A stretch of DNA of 64,000 nt from Neolewinella maritima (GTDB lineage Bacteria > Bacteroidota > Bacteroidia > Chitinophagales > Saprospiraceae). Where the stretch lies: NCBI RefSeq assembly GCF_923081025.1, contig NZ_CAKLPZ010000001.1, forward strand, positions 992,001 to 1,056,000, in the 5' to 3' direction. The notes below the pieces were generated by a model that did no database searches, was not told where the DNA came from, and saw nothing but the letters and a program-made list of their open reading frames with translations. The position numbers and the translations under genes were made by a program. Positions 54,007-62,643 of the stretch are shown in pieces. The stretch's first letter is position 1; each line of letters opens with the position of its first letter.

Positions 54007-57000
54007 TTAGGCTACCCGGTACTTGATGCCGAGTCGCTCGATGCCGTTGATGAAGTCGGTGTCGGCGTCGACGAGGCGCTCGCGGCTGACCATCTTGAGC
54101 TTGATGTCTTCCTCGGCGTCGTAGAAGACCATACGGAGCTTTTGCTGCCCCTTGTACTTGGCACAGAGGGTGTCGAGATCGGCGACGAGCTGGGCGCTGA
54201 GGTCGCGTAGGGGGAGTTTGAGGACGATGGCCTCCGTGAGTTCGCGTCCGATACCTTCTAGTAATTTTACTTCACTGATATTGACCTCTACCTCCTCGCT
54301 GTTCCACTTCTGGCGGTAGTTGGCCTTGACGAATACGGCCTTGCCCTGACTGAGCACGTGCTTGTACTTCTCGTAGTCCTCGCCGAACAGCTTGAACTCG
54401 ATCATGTCGTCGAAGTCGCTGAGCTCGAAGATGCCCCAGCCGTTGCCATTCTTGCTCACCATGTGGCGCGAGCCGCTGATCATGCCGGCCAGCCGCATGG
54501 TGATCTTACCGTACTTCTCGGGATTGAGATCGCCGATGGAGCAGGTAACATAGTTGTCGATCTCCAGCTTGTAGCCGTCCAGGGGGTGGCCGCTGACGTA
54601 GATGCCGGTGACCTCCTTTTCGCGGTTGAGCTTCTCGGGCAGGTTCCACTCCCGGGCCTCGGGGGGGGAGGGCTCATCGGGCAGGATCTCCTCCTGCATA
54701 TCGCCGAACAGCGAATTGGCGGCCGAGGCCAGCTGGCTCTGGTAGGCGTTGGCGTACTTGGTCACGTGCTCCAGGTAGCTGTCGTACTTCTCGCTGGGCG
54801 CGAAGTACTGCGCCCGGTGGATGGTATCGAAGCAGTCGAACCCGCCGGCGTCCGCCAGCGCCTCCAGCACCCGCTTGTTGACCGTGCCGGGCTCCACGCA
54901 CTGCATGAGGTGGAACACGGAGGTGAACGGACTACCGCATTCGGTGCGCGCCCGCAGGATCTCTTCCACCGGTCCCTCGCCGACGCCCTTGAGCGCGGTG
55001 AGTCCGATGCGGATGGCCCCCTTCTTATTGACGGCAAACTCGGCCTGGCTCTCGTTGATGTCGGGGCCCAGCACGGGCACTTCCATGCGGCGGCACTCCT
55101 TGAGGAAGAAGGTCAGTTTTTCCTGGTTGCTGCGGTTGTGGGTCAGCACCGAGGCCATGTACTCGGCCGGGTAGTGGGCCTTTAGGTAGGCCGTCTGGTA
55201 GGCCACGAAGGCGTAGCAGGTGGAGTGCGACTTATTGAAGGCGTAGCTGGCGAAAGCCTCCCAGTCCTTCCAGATCTTACCGAGTTTTTCCTCGGGGTGG
55301 CCCTTCTCCTTGCCACCCTCGATGAAGGTGGGGTACATCTTATCGAGTACCGCCTTCTGTTTCTTGCCCATGGCCTTGCGCAGCACGTCGGCCTGGCCAC
55401 GGGAGAAACCGGCGATGGACTGCGACAGCAGCATGATCTGCTCCTGGTAGACGTAGATCCCGAAGGTCTCCTTCAGGTACTGCTCTTCCGCCTCCAGGGT
55501 GTACAGGATGGGCTTGCGGCCGTGCTTGCGGTCGATGAACTCGGGGATGTACTCCAGGGGGCCGGGGCGGTAGAGCGCGTTCATGGCGATCAAGTCGTCG
55601 AAGGTCGTCGGCTTGAGGTTCTTCATGTGCTTCTGCATTCCGCCAGACTCGTACTGGAAGATGGCGTTCGTCTCCCCCCGCTGGAAGAGCTCGTAGGTCA
55701 GTTTGTCGTCGAGGGGGATGGCGTCGATGTCGATGTCTACGCCGTGGTTGTCCCGCACCATGGTCAGGGCATCCTTGATGATGCTCAGCGTCTTCAGGCC
55801 CAGGAAGTCCATCTTGAGCAGGCCGGCGATCTCCGCTACGGAGTTGTCGAACTGACTGATGTACATGCCGGTCTCCTTATCGGCCGTGACGGGCACGTGG
55901 TCGGTCACCGGGGTAGGGGTGATCACCACCCCACAGGCGTGCACGCCGGTATTGCGGATGCTGCCCTCCAGCTTGGCGGCCGTGCGGATCAGCTCGCCGA
56001 TCTCGTCCTGCTGATCGGCCAGTTGCCGAAACTGGTAGGCCTTCTCCTTATCGTCACTGTTGAGCTTAGACTTGAGCTTGGGGTGGATGTCCTTCGGGGC
56101 CAGCACGTCGCGCAGGGTGGCGCCGAGCTGGGTGGGGAACGACTTAGCCACCTTATCGACCTCGTGCAGGGGCACGTCCATAACCCGCCCTACGTCGCGC
56201 AGACTCGAGCGCGCGGCCATGGTACCATAAGTGATGATCTGGGCCACCTGCTGCTGTCCGTACTTGTCGATCACGTAGTCGATCACCTTCTGGCGGCCTA
56301 CGTCGTCGAAGTCGATATCGATATCGGGCATCGACACCCGCTCCGGATTGAGGAAGCGCTCGAAGAGCAGGTCGTACTTGATGGGGTCGATATTGGTGAT
56401 CCCCGTACAGTAGGCGACGGCCGATCCGGCGGCCGATCCCCGGCCGGGGCCTACGCTGACGCCCATCTTGCGGGCCGCGTCGGTGAAGTCCTGCACGATC
56501 AGGAAGTAGCCTGGGTAGCCCGAGGCCTTGATGACGGACAGCTCGAAATCCAGCCGCTCCGTCACGACGGCCGAGAGCTCGCCGTAGCGCTTCTTGGCCC
56601 CCTCGTAGGTGAGGTAGCGCAGGTAGTCGTCCTGCGTCTTGAAGCCGGCCGGCATGGGGAAGTTGGGCAGCAGTACGTCGCTGGTCAGCTTCAGGTGCTC
56701 GACCTTGTCGTAGATCTCCATGGTGTTGGCCACGGCATCGGGCACGTCGAGAAAGAGCTTCGACATCTCCTGCTGCGACTTGAAGTAGAAGTCGGAGCTC
56801 GGAAAGCGAAAGCGGCTCATATCCTCCTTCAGGCTACCGGTATTGACGCACAGCAGGATATCGTGGGGCATGAAATCCTCCTCCTCCACGTAGTGGGAGT
56901 CGTTGGTGGCGATCACCTTCACGTTGTGCTTGCGGGCCAGGCCGAGCAGCTTCTGGTTGATGTCTTCCTGACTGACGCCGAGCTTGTCGATATTATCCAG

Positions 57001-57549
57001 TCCGCGGTGCCGTTGCAGCTCGATGTAGTAGTCCTCGCCGAATACATCGAGCCACCACTTGAGGGCGATCTCCGCCTCCTCATCCTTGCCCTGGATGAGC
57101 AGCTGCGGAATCTCGGCACCGATGCAGCAACTACTGGCGATGACCCCCTCGCTATACTGTACCAGCAACTCCTTATCGATACGGGGGTACTTGCCGTACA
57201 GCCCCTCGATGTAGCCCAGGCTGCACAGCTTGGCCAGGTTCTGATAGCCGGTCTTGTTTTTGGCCAGCATCAGCTGGTGGTAGCGCTTGTCTTTCTCGCC
57301 CTTGGCGCGGCTAAAGGCCTGCACGCGGCGGTCGTCTACCAGGTAAAATTCGCAGCCCACCATCGGCTTAATGCCCCGCTTATCGGCCTCAGCGACGAAC
57401 TTAAAGGCACCGAACATATTGCCGTGATCGGTTAGGGCCACCCCCTTTTGTCCGTCAGCCTGCGCCTTGTCCATCATCGTACCGATCTCCGACGCGCCAT
57501 CGAGTAGCGAGTACTGGGTATGACAGTGGAGGTGGCAGAATTCGGGCAT
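54007..57549 (-). CDS. dnaE: DNA polymerase III subunit alpha
   Basis: A 1180-residue replicative polymerase. N-terminal PHP domain (FCHLHCHTQYSLLDGASEI, LTDHGNMFG), palm with the catalytic aspartates in PDIDIDFDDVGRQKVIDYV (about 393-410) and SVGPGRGSAAGSAVAYC, then a tandem HhH (GVGEGPVEEIL) and an OB-fold domain (TMRLAGMISGSRHMVSKNGNGWGIFELSDF). The length is normal for the DnaE1 form. The upstream region has a complete promoter and a DnaA box. Confidence 0.97.
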   Translation of the reverse strand: MPEFCHLHCHTQYSLLDGASEIGTMMDKAQADGQKGVALTDHGNMFGAFKFVAEADKRGIKPMVGCEFYLVDDRRVQAFSRAKGEKDKRYHQLMLAKNKTGYQNLAKLCSLGYIEGLYGKYPRIDKELLVQYSEGVIASSCCIGAEIPQLLIQGKDEEAEIALKWWLDVFGEDYYIELQRHRGLDNIDKLGVSQEDINQKLLGLARKHNVKVIATNDSHYVEEEDFMPHDILLCVNTGSLKEDMSRFRFPSSDFYFKSQQEMSKLFLDVPDAVANTMEIYDKVEHLKLTSDVLLPNFPMPAGFKTQDDYLRYLTYEGAKKRYGELSAVVTERLDFELSVIKASGYPGYFLIVQDFTDAARKMGVSVGPGRGSAAGSAVAYCTGITNIDPIKYDLLFERFLNPERVSMPDIDIDFDDVGRQKVIDYVIDKYGQQQVAQIITYGTMAARSSLRDVGRVMDVPLHEVDKVAKSFPTQLGATLRDVLAPKDIHPKLKSKLNSDDKEKAYQFRQLADQQDEIGELIRTAAKLEGSIRNTGVHACGVVITPTPVTDHVPVTADKETGMYISQFDNSVAEIAGLLKMDFLGLKTLSIIKDALTMVRDNHGVDIDIDAIPLDDKLTYELFQRGETNAIFQYESGGMQKHMKNLKPTTFDDLIAMNALYRPGPLEYIPEFIDRKHGRKPILYTLEAEEQYLKETFGIYVYQEQIMLLSQSIAGFSRGQADVLRKAMGKKQKAVLDKMYPTFIEGGKEKGHPEEKLGKIWKDWEAFASYAFNKSHSTCYAFVAYQTAYLKAHYPAEYMASVLTHNRSNQEKLTFFLKECRRMEVPVLGPDINESQAEFAVNKKGAIRIGLTALKGVGEGPVEEILRARTECGSPFTSVFHLMQCVEPGTVNKRVLEALADAGGFDCFDTIHRAQYFAPSEKYDSYLEHVTKYANAYQSQLASAANSLFGDMQEEILPDEPSPPEAREWNLPEKLNREKEVTGIYVSGHPLDGYKLEIDNYVTCSIGDLNPEKYGKITMRLAGMISGSRHMVSKNGNGWGIFELSDFDDMIEFKLFGEDYEKYKHVLSQGKAVFVKANYRQKWNSEEVEVNISEVKLLEGIGRELTEAIVLKLPLRDLSAQLVADLDTLCAKYKGQQKLRMVFYDAEEDIKLKMVSRERLVDADTDFINGIERLGIKYRVA

Positions 57550-57571
57550 CTAGCGGACTATTTTGGCCCCG

Positions 57572-57601
57572 ACAAGGTACCCAGAAAACACCTTTTTCAA
57601 A
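57572..57601 (-). promoter_or_regulatory. Promoter of dnaE
   Basis: On the minus strand TTTG (57601-57598), an 18-bp spacer and TACCTTGT (57579-57572), 22 nt before the ATG. One mismatch from the -7 consensus. Confidence 0.65.
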
Positions 57602-57608
57602 CAAAAAG

Positions 57609-57617
57609 TTATCCACA
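57609..57617 (+). promoter_or_regulatory. Perfect DnaA box TTATCCACA
   Basis: Exact consensus 9-mer, 7 bp upstream of the -33 element of the dnaE promoter. Possibly couples dnaE expression to DnaA activity. Only one copy is seen. Confidence 0.55.
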
Positions 57618-57694
57618 GCATACGGGGGAAAACTTTTTTGCGAAGCCCATTTGGGTAGGAGGTAGAGCGCGGCCGCAGGTGCGATGAGGGTCAA

Positions 57695-57730
57695 CAAAAG
57701 CGGGGCCGCCTCCCCAAGGAAAGCGGCCCT
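57695..57730 (-). terminator. Terminator of the PKD/CBM-like protein gene
   Basis: On the minus strand AGGGCCGC pairs with GCGGCCCC around a loop, followed by GCTTTTGTT. About 28 bp after the stop at 57758. Confidence 0.7.
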
Positions 57731-57757
57731 GTTGAGGGGGTGCAGGTCTGTACTGAC

Positions 57758-59983
57758 TTACTGCTTTACGAACTGCCGGACCGTCATACGATCACCCTCC
57801 AGTAGCTGTAGCTGGTACATGCCGGGGGCGAGGTCACTCACGTCGAGCGTTTCCCGCAGCTGATCGCCTGCCTTATCGAAGGCGAGGTTGCGTAGCTGCC
57901 GGCCGGTGAAGTCGGTCAGCCGTACCACTACCCGACCGGCGTATCCACTCGTCAGGTCGAGGGTGAGCGCGGCGGTGGTGGGGTTGGGGTAGACGGATAC
58001 CTCCGGCGCGTCGGCCTGTGCTGTCTTTAGGGCGGGAAGTTCCGGTCCTCCCGGCAGGGTGACGACCGGTGGTGGGCCTCCCGTGCAGTTAGTGGCCGCG
58101 CGGCCTAGCCCCTGCGGTACGGTATTCGTGGCCCGGAAGAGCAGCTTGTCCAGTCGGGTGTTCGACTCACGGTGTACGATGGTCACGGTGTGCGGACCTA
58201 CACCCAGATCGAACGACACCTGGGTGCCGGCGTCGGCCAGCGTGCGCCACTCGAAGCCATTGGTCAGCAGGGCGCTGCCGTCCAGCTCGTTGCCCATCAG
58301 GATATAGTCTCCGCCGTCTACCTGCAACCAGAAGGAGTTGCTGCCCACATCGGGGGCATTCAGGCGTACGAAGCCGTAGTAGGTGGTGGGTACCGTGACG
58401 TCGATGGTGAACGTCAGAGTACGCTTCGGATCGGGGTTCACCGGCTCGAACTTGTCGCGCAGGCCCACGTACACCATGGCCTTGTCATTGGAGGCCGTCG
58501 GTGCGGTATAGGGTTGCCAGCCCATGCCGGGTCCGCGGATACCGCACTCGGCTTCCAGGGCAAACACGGTGGCTGCGTCCTCTTGGTCGTCGCAGTTGGT
58601 AGCTACGTCGCCGAAGCTGGTCACCGGAGGAGCCTCGCCGGTCATGTTCAGGTGCAGCTTGTCCAGTTCCGTGCCGGCCTCGCGGAAGGCGAAGTCGATG
58701 AAGTTGGTACCGCCTTCCAGGGTGATTGGTCCGTCGGGGTACTGCTTCCAGCGGTAGCCCTGCCCCTGCGGAAAGCCGCTGCTCCAGCTGTACCATTCCC
58801 CGTCGTTGATGCGCACGTAGTAGGAATCGTTCAGTCCGTCCGGCGCGTTGACCCGGGCGAAGAGGCTGTACATCCCCGCCTCGGCATTGGGTACCGCGAA
58901 GCGGACGCGGTTAGCAGGTACGTCATCGGGAACCGCCATGCGGGAGGTCGTGGTAGCCGATACCGCCTGGTTGGCGCTGGCCTGCTCGGTGAGGACCGTC
59001 TCCCAGGCCTCGCCCACGGTGGCACACTCGGCCTCCAGCCAGAAGGTATTCATGGTCGGTTCGGGGGCCGGGTCGGTGACCGTTACGACTACGGTGTCGG
59101 TATCCGTAGCATTGAAGTCGTCCGTTACCGTCAGGGCTACGTTGTAGGTGCCGGGCGCAGCGAAGGTGGCCATGGGGGTAGGACCGCTGGCGCTGCCGCC
59201 ATCTTCCCACGACCAGGCGTAGCTCACGATGGTGCCGTCGTCGTCGAAGGAGTCGCTGCCGTCCAGCTGTACCGTGAGGGGCGCTGGTCCGCTCGTAGGC
59301 TCGGAACGGGCTACGGCCATGGGGGGCAGATTGGGCTCGAAGTCGAAGTCGCCGCAGTTGAAGGCCTCGCCGCCCTTGCCGCTGGGTACCGCTCCGGTCA
59401 GGGTGAGGAAGACCTTATCGAGCTGGGTGCCCCGTTGCAGGATGGCAATGTCGATGGTATTGACCCCCAGGCGAAGCCCCGGGAGCTGCATGGGAGCGGC
59501 GATCCACTCGAAGTCGTCGGTCGGTTCGATGACCCCCTGGAAGGTGAACCAGTCCTGCTCGTTGACGCGCACCATGAGGTAGCTCTCGCTGGATTCGGTG
59601 GCCCGCAGGCGGCCGTAAACGTCGATGCGCAGCAGGTTGATCAAAGGGAGGAGGAGACTGACGTCCAGATCGGGGGGGATGCCAAGGCTACCCAGGTCGA
59701 TATCGGGAATGTCCAGGTCGGACAGGTTGCCGATGTCGATCGAGCGACGGAAGAACTGGGTGTCGGGCGGCATATCGCCGGGCGGCTTTTGGTAGGCGAC
59801 GTAGCGCTCCTGGGAGGCCAGTACGTCGGTACCCACGAAGAAGTTGGTGCCGTGTAGGTTGAGGCATTCGGGTTCGATGTACACACCCGTCAGGAAATTG
59901 AAGTTCCCGCCCTGCGCCGGGAGTACGGTAGCGCAGCAGAGGCACACCGCTACTAGTAAACACGATCGGGTAAAGTAGGCCAT
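57758..59983 (-). CDS. Multidomain secreted protein: three carbohydrate-binding-like modules, PKD and T9SS sorting domain
   Basis: A 741-residue non-catalytic secreted protein. Signal peptide (1-24), then module 1 (about 30-215), PKD domain (about 228-313, with FDDDGTIVSYAWSWEDG and TYNVALTVTD), module 2 (about 318-470, LEAECATVGEAWE) and module 3 (about 478-645, LEAECGIRGPGMGWQ). The three modules each end in a similar R-x-x-GTxLDKLxL element, as in CBM6/35-like folds. The C-terminal 75 residues (VSVYPNPTTAALTLDL ... MTVRQFVKQ) are a type A sorting domain for the type IX secretion system. Probably a surface lectin or adhesin; the ligand is unknown. Confidence 0.82.
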   Translation of the reverse strand: MAYFTRSCLLVAVCLCCATVLPAQGGNFNFLTGVYIEPECLNLHGTNFFVGTDVLASQERYVAYQKPPGDMPPDTQFFRRSIDIGNLSDLDIPDIDLGSLGIPPDLDVSLLLPLINLLRIDVYGRLRATESSESYLMVRVNEQDWFTFQGVIEPTDDFEWIAAPMQLPGLRLGVNTIDIAILQRGTQLDKVFLTLTGAVPSGKGGEAFNCGDFDFEPNLPPMAVARSEPTSGPAPLTVQLDGSDSFDDDGTIVSYAWSWEDGGSASGPTPMATFAAPGTYNVALTVTDDFNATDTDTVVVTVTDPAPEPTMNTFWLEAECATVGEAWETVLTEQASANQAVSATTTSRMAVPDDVPANRVRFAVPNAEAGMYSLFARVNAPDGLNDSYYVRINDGEWYSWSSGFPQGQGYRWKQYPDGPITLEGGTNFIDFAFREAGTELDKLHLNMTGEAPPVTSFGDVATNCDDQEDAATVFALEAECGIRGPGMGWQPYTAPTASNDKAMVYVGLRDKFEPVNPDPKRTLTFTIDVTVPTTYYGFVRLNAPDVGSNSFWLQVDGGDYILMGNELDGSALLTNGFEWRTLADAGTQVSFDLGVGPHTVTIVHRESNTRLDKLLFRATNTVPQGLGRAATNCTGGPPPVVTLPGGPELPALKTAQADAPEVSVYPNPTTAALTLDLTSGYAGRVVVRLTDFTGRQLRNLAFDKAGDQLRETLDVSDLAPGMYQLQLLEGDRMTVRQFVKQ

Positions 59984-60160
59984 AGCGTATTGGTATTAGG
60001 TAGGTGATCAGAAAGCGGGGTGTAGTATCAAACGAAAGGGCCGGTAATGCACTACCGGCGCGTTCCTAGGCTAATATACTGAACTGCTATTGGAATACCA
60101 GCGTGAATATCGGGAGGCCCCCGCCACCTTTTTTCATCCCGCGGCCCCGCCCGACTTGAC

Positions 60161-60168
60161 TACCTTGC
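60161..60168 (+). promoter_or_regulatory. -7 box TACCTTGC before the MOSC gene
   Basis: One to two mismatches from TAnnTTTG, only 3 nt before the ATG at 60172; leaderless transcription is likely. Confidence 0.4.
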
Positions 60169-60171
60169 CGT

Positions 60172-60993
60172 ATGCTTACGTTGAGTCAATTGTATGTGTA
60201 TCCCATTAAGAGCCTGGCGGGTATCTCCGTGGCATCCGCGCGGGTGACCGATCGCGGCCTGGCGCACGACCGCCGCTATATGCTCGTGACGCCGCAGGGG
60301 CAATTTATCACCATCCGCCAGCACCCGGTGCTGACCCGCTTCCGCACCGCCCTGCACAAGGAGGGTGGAGTGTCGGTAGATTTCGAGGGTAGTACGCTAG
60401 ACCTGCCAGCACCGGCGCAGCACGGGCCGGGTGGGGCACTGCAGGTGGTCGTCTGGGACGATACCGTCCGCGCCCGTACGGTGAGCGACGCGGCCGACCG
60501 CTGGTTCACCGAGCGGCTGGGGGTGGACTGCCACCTGGTGTATATGCCCGATGCGAGTCACCGACCGGTAGAACTGCGCGAACCCCGCAACGCCGGCATC
60601 CTCACCTCCTTTGCCGATGGCTACCCCTTTTTGCTGATCGGGGAGGCGTCCATGCAGGACCTCAACGACCGGCTCGCCCCCGCGTCGCCCCTGGATGTCG
60701 TGCGCTTTCGACCGAATATCGTCTGCCGCGGCGCGGCTCCCTACGCGGAGGATGGCTTCGGCGACTTCACGATCAACGGCATCGGCTTCGCGGCGGTCAA
60801 GCCCTGCGCCCGCTGCGGGGTGCCGAACGTCGATCCGGTGACTGCGCAGGTCCACGCAGCCGGCGAGCCGCTGGCTACGCTGAGTACCTACCGAAAGGTA
60901 GGGCGCAAGATCAACTTTGGCGTGAATCTGGTGCATTCGGGTACCGGGGTGCTGGCCGTGGGGGATGTGATCGTACGCTCGACGGGGGGATAA
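60172..60993 (+). CDS. MOSC domain protein (molybdenum cofactor-related oxidoreductase)
   Basis: A 273-residue protein with an N-terminal MOSC_N beta-barrel (SQLYVYPIKSLAGISVASARVTDRGLAHDRRYMLV, residues 4-40) and a C-terminal MOSC domain (about 120-270). FRPNIVC near 180 and CARCGVPNVDP near 208 supply the Cys and surroundings for molybdenum cofactor binding. It resembles YcbX/mARC proteins that reduce N-hydroxylated compounds, but lacks a 2Fe-2S domain. No moco synthesis genes are close by. Confidence 0.88.
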   Translation: MLTLSQLYVYPIKSLAGISVASARVTDRGLAHDRRYMLVTPQGQFITIRQHPVLTRFRTALHKEGGVSVDFEGSTLDLPAPAQHGPGGALQVVVWDDTVRARTVSDAADRWFTERLGVDCHLVYMPDASHRPVELREPRNAGILTSFADGYPFLLIGEASMQDLNDRLAPASPLDVVRFRPNIVCRGAAPYAEDGFGDFTINGIGFAAVKPCARCGVPNVDPVTAQVHAAGEPLATLSTYRKVGRKINFGVNLVHSGTGVLAVGDVIVRSTGG

Positions 60994-60994
60994 A

Positions 60995-61089
60995 AGGTCG
61001 AGTGGCCTCCGGTCCGAGTACAGCACCGAGGAAGTGGCAAAGCCACTGCAGGCGGGTGTCGGAGTCTCGGACCGGAGGCCACTCGACCT
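60995..61089. repeat. Perfect 24-bp inverted repeat with nested hairpin
   Basis: Arms 60995-61018 and 61066-61089 are exact inverted copies across a 47-base loop. Within the loop AGTGGC/GCCACT (61033-61046) makes a second hairpin. The element fills the space between the MOSC stop (60993) and the RidA start. It could terminate or attenuate transcription; it is not followed by a T-run. Confidence 0.9.
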
Positions 61090-61114
61090 GTGCTTATTCG
61101 TACATTCACGGGAT

Positions 61115-61504
61115 ATGAAGACACAGATCACCCACCCCCAGCGCGCGGCCGACTTCAGCACTGGTGCATACTCCGACGGCGTCGTCTGCGGCGACCTGCT
61201 GTTCGTGAGCGGACAGGCGGCCGTAGACTTCACGACCTCCGAATACCGGCTGGGGACCATCGAGGAAGAAACCCGCCGTACCCTGGACAACGTGAAGGCC
61301 ATCGTAGAGGCAGCCGGAGCCAGGCTAGAAGATACCCTCAAGAGTACCGTACACCTAGCGGATGTCAATGACTTCGCACGCTTCAATGCCGTCTATGCCA
61401 CCTACTTCACGGGGGTGCGGCCGGCGCGGACTACGGTGCAGTCGGTACTCGGCCACGGCATCAAGGTGGAGATCGACGTGGTGGTCAGTCTGGCCGCACG
61501 GTGA
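61115..61504 (+). CDS. RidA family enamine/imine deaminase
   Basis: A 129-residue protein of the YjgF/RidA fold, which hydrolyses reactive 2-aminoacrylate-type enamines left by PLP enzymes. Motifs are GAYSDGVVCGDLLFVSGQAAVDF and FNAVYATYFTGVRPARTTVQS, with the catalytic Arg in VRPARTT. The ATG at 61115 excludes a 27-residue extension that comes from the inverted repeat. Its stop overlaps the next gene by 4 bp, which is itself a PLP enzyme. Confidence 0.93.
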   Translation: MKTQITHPQRAADFSTGAYSDGVVCGDLLFVSGQAAVDFTTSEYRLGTIEEETRRTLDNVKAIVEAAGARLEDTLKSTVHLADVNDFARFNAVYATYFTGVRPARTTVQSVLGHGIKVEIDVVVSLAAR

Positions 61505-62631
61505 GCCGGCCGCTGCAGTGGACGCTCGACGCACGATACCGGGTCGATGCGGTGGAGACCATCGACTCACCGGCTCTGCTCGTATTCCCCGAGCTCGTCG
61601 CCCAGAATATAGAGCGCGCCCTGGCCCTTACGGCTACGGCCAATGGTGGCCACTGCCTGCGCCCCCACATCAAGACCGTTAAGTGCCGCGAGGTAGCGCG
61701 TATGGCCCTGGCACGGGGCATCGACTGCTTCAAGTGCAGCACCGTGAGCGAGGGGGAGCTGCTGGGTGAGGTGGGGGCGCGGGAGGTGTTGCTGAGCTAC
61801 CAGCTCTCTGGCCCGAAGGCTAGGCGCTGGGCGGCGCTGCGGGAGAAGTATCCGGCCACGGACTATGGCAGTCTGGTCGACAACTACGCCAGTGCCGCGC
61901 TGGCCTCGGAGGTATTTGCGGACCGTTCACTGACCGTGTACCTGGACATCAACATCGGGATGGACCGAACCGGCATCGCACCGGCGGACGCGCCCGACCT
62001 ACTGCGCCGGATCAAGGACCTGCCGGGCCTACGGATCGCCGGACTGCACGTATACGACGGCCACCTGCACGACCATGATCCAGTGATCCGGAGGGCCCGG
62101 GCGGACGAGGTCTACGCACGCGTAGCTGCACTACGGACGGAACTTCAGGCCCTAGTCGGCCGCGACCTGCACTTGGTGATGGGGGGCTCGCCGACCTTTG
62201 CGTACTACGTGGGGCGGCCGGATACGACGGTGAGCCCGGGCACCTTCTACTTCTGGGACGCGGGCTACGGGGCGGCCTATCCGGAGCTGGGCTTCGTGCC
62301 GGCGGCGCTGCTGCTGACGCGGGTGCTTTCGGTGGTGGACGGGCGGACGATCTGTCTGGACCTGGGCCACAAGGCCGTTGCCTCCGAGATGCCGCAGCCC
62401 CGGGTGGTGATCCCTACGCTGGACGACTATACGATCCGCGGACAGTCGGAGGAGCACCTCGTGGTGACCGTACCCGACGCGCGGCGCCACCGGGTGGGGG
62501 ATGTGCACTTTGCGGTGCCGGTGCACGTGTGTCCGACCGTAAGCGCCTACGAGCGGCTGCTGCCCGTGACGGACGGCCGGGTCGGTACGCCCTGGCGCGT
62601 GGTTGCCCGCGACCGGATGATCAGCGTGTAA
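61501..62631 (+). CDS. D-threonine aldolase-like / D-serine dehydratase-like PLP enzyme
   Basis: A 376-residue fold-type III PLP enzyme. GTG start at 61501 overlaps RidA by 4 bp. PLP Lys is in RPHIKTVKC (about residue 60), followed by YLDINIGMDRTGI and GLHVYDGHLHDHD. The C-terminal metal-site region is in HVCPTVSAYERLLPV. It matches the D-threonine aldolase / D-serine dehydratase family; the exact amino acid cannot be told. Confidence 0.88.
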   Translation: MSRPLQWTLDARYRVDAVETIDSPALLVFPELVAQNIERALALTATANGGHCLRPHIKTVKCREVARMALARGIDCFKCSTVSEGELLGEVGAREVLLSYQLSGPKARRWAALREKYPATDYGSLVDNYASAALASEVFADRSLTVYLDINIGMDRTGIAPADAPDLLRRIKDLPGLRIAGLHVYDGHLHDHDPVIRRARADEVYARVAALRTELQALVGRDLHLVMGGSPTFAYYVGRPDTTVSPGTFYFWDAGYGAAYPELGFVPAALLLTRVLSVVDGRTICLDLGHKAVASEMPQPRVVIPTLDDYTIRGQSEEHLVVTVPDARRHRVGDVHFAVPVHVCPTVSAYERLLPVTDGRVGTPWRVVARDRMISV

Positions 62632-62643
62632 ACTCAGTGCATC

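Noticed and set aside
55225-57435. A 736-codon open frame on the plus strand opposite dnaE
   Set aside because: Same reason: DnaE motifs cover the whole region on the minus strand and the antisense product resembles nothing.
58172-59857. A 561-codon open frame opposite the T9SS cargo gene
   Set aside because: Shadow of the secreted protein gene; the minus-strand product has signal peptide, PKD and sorting domain.
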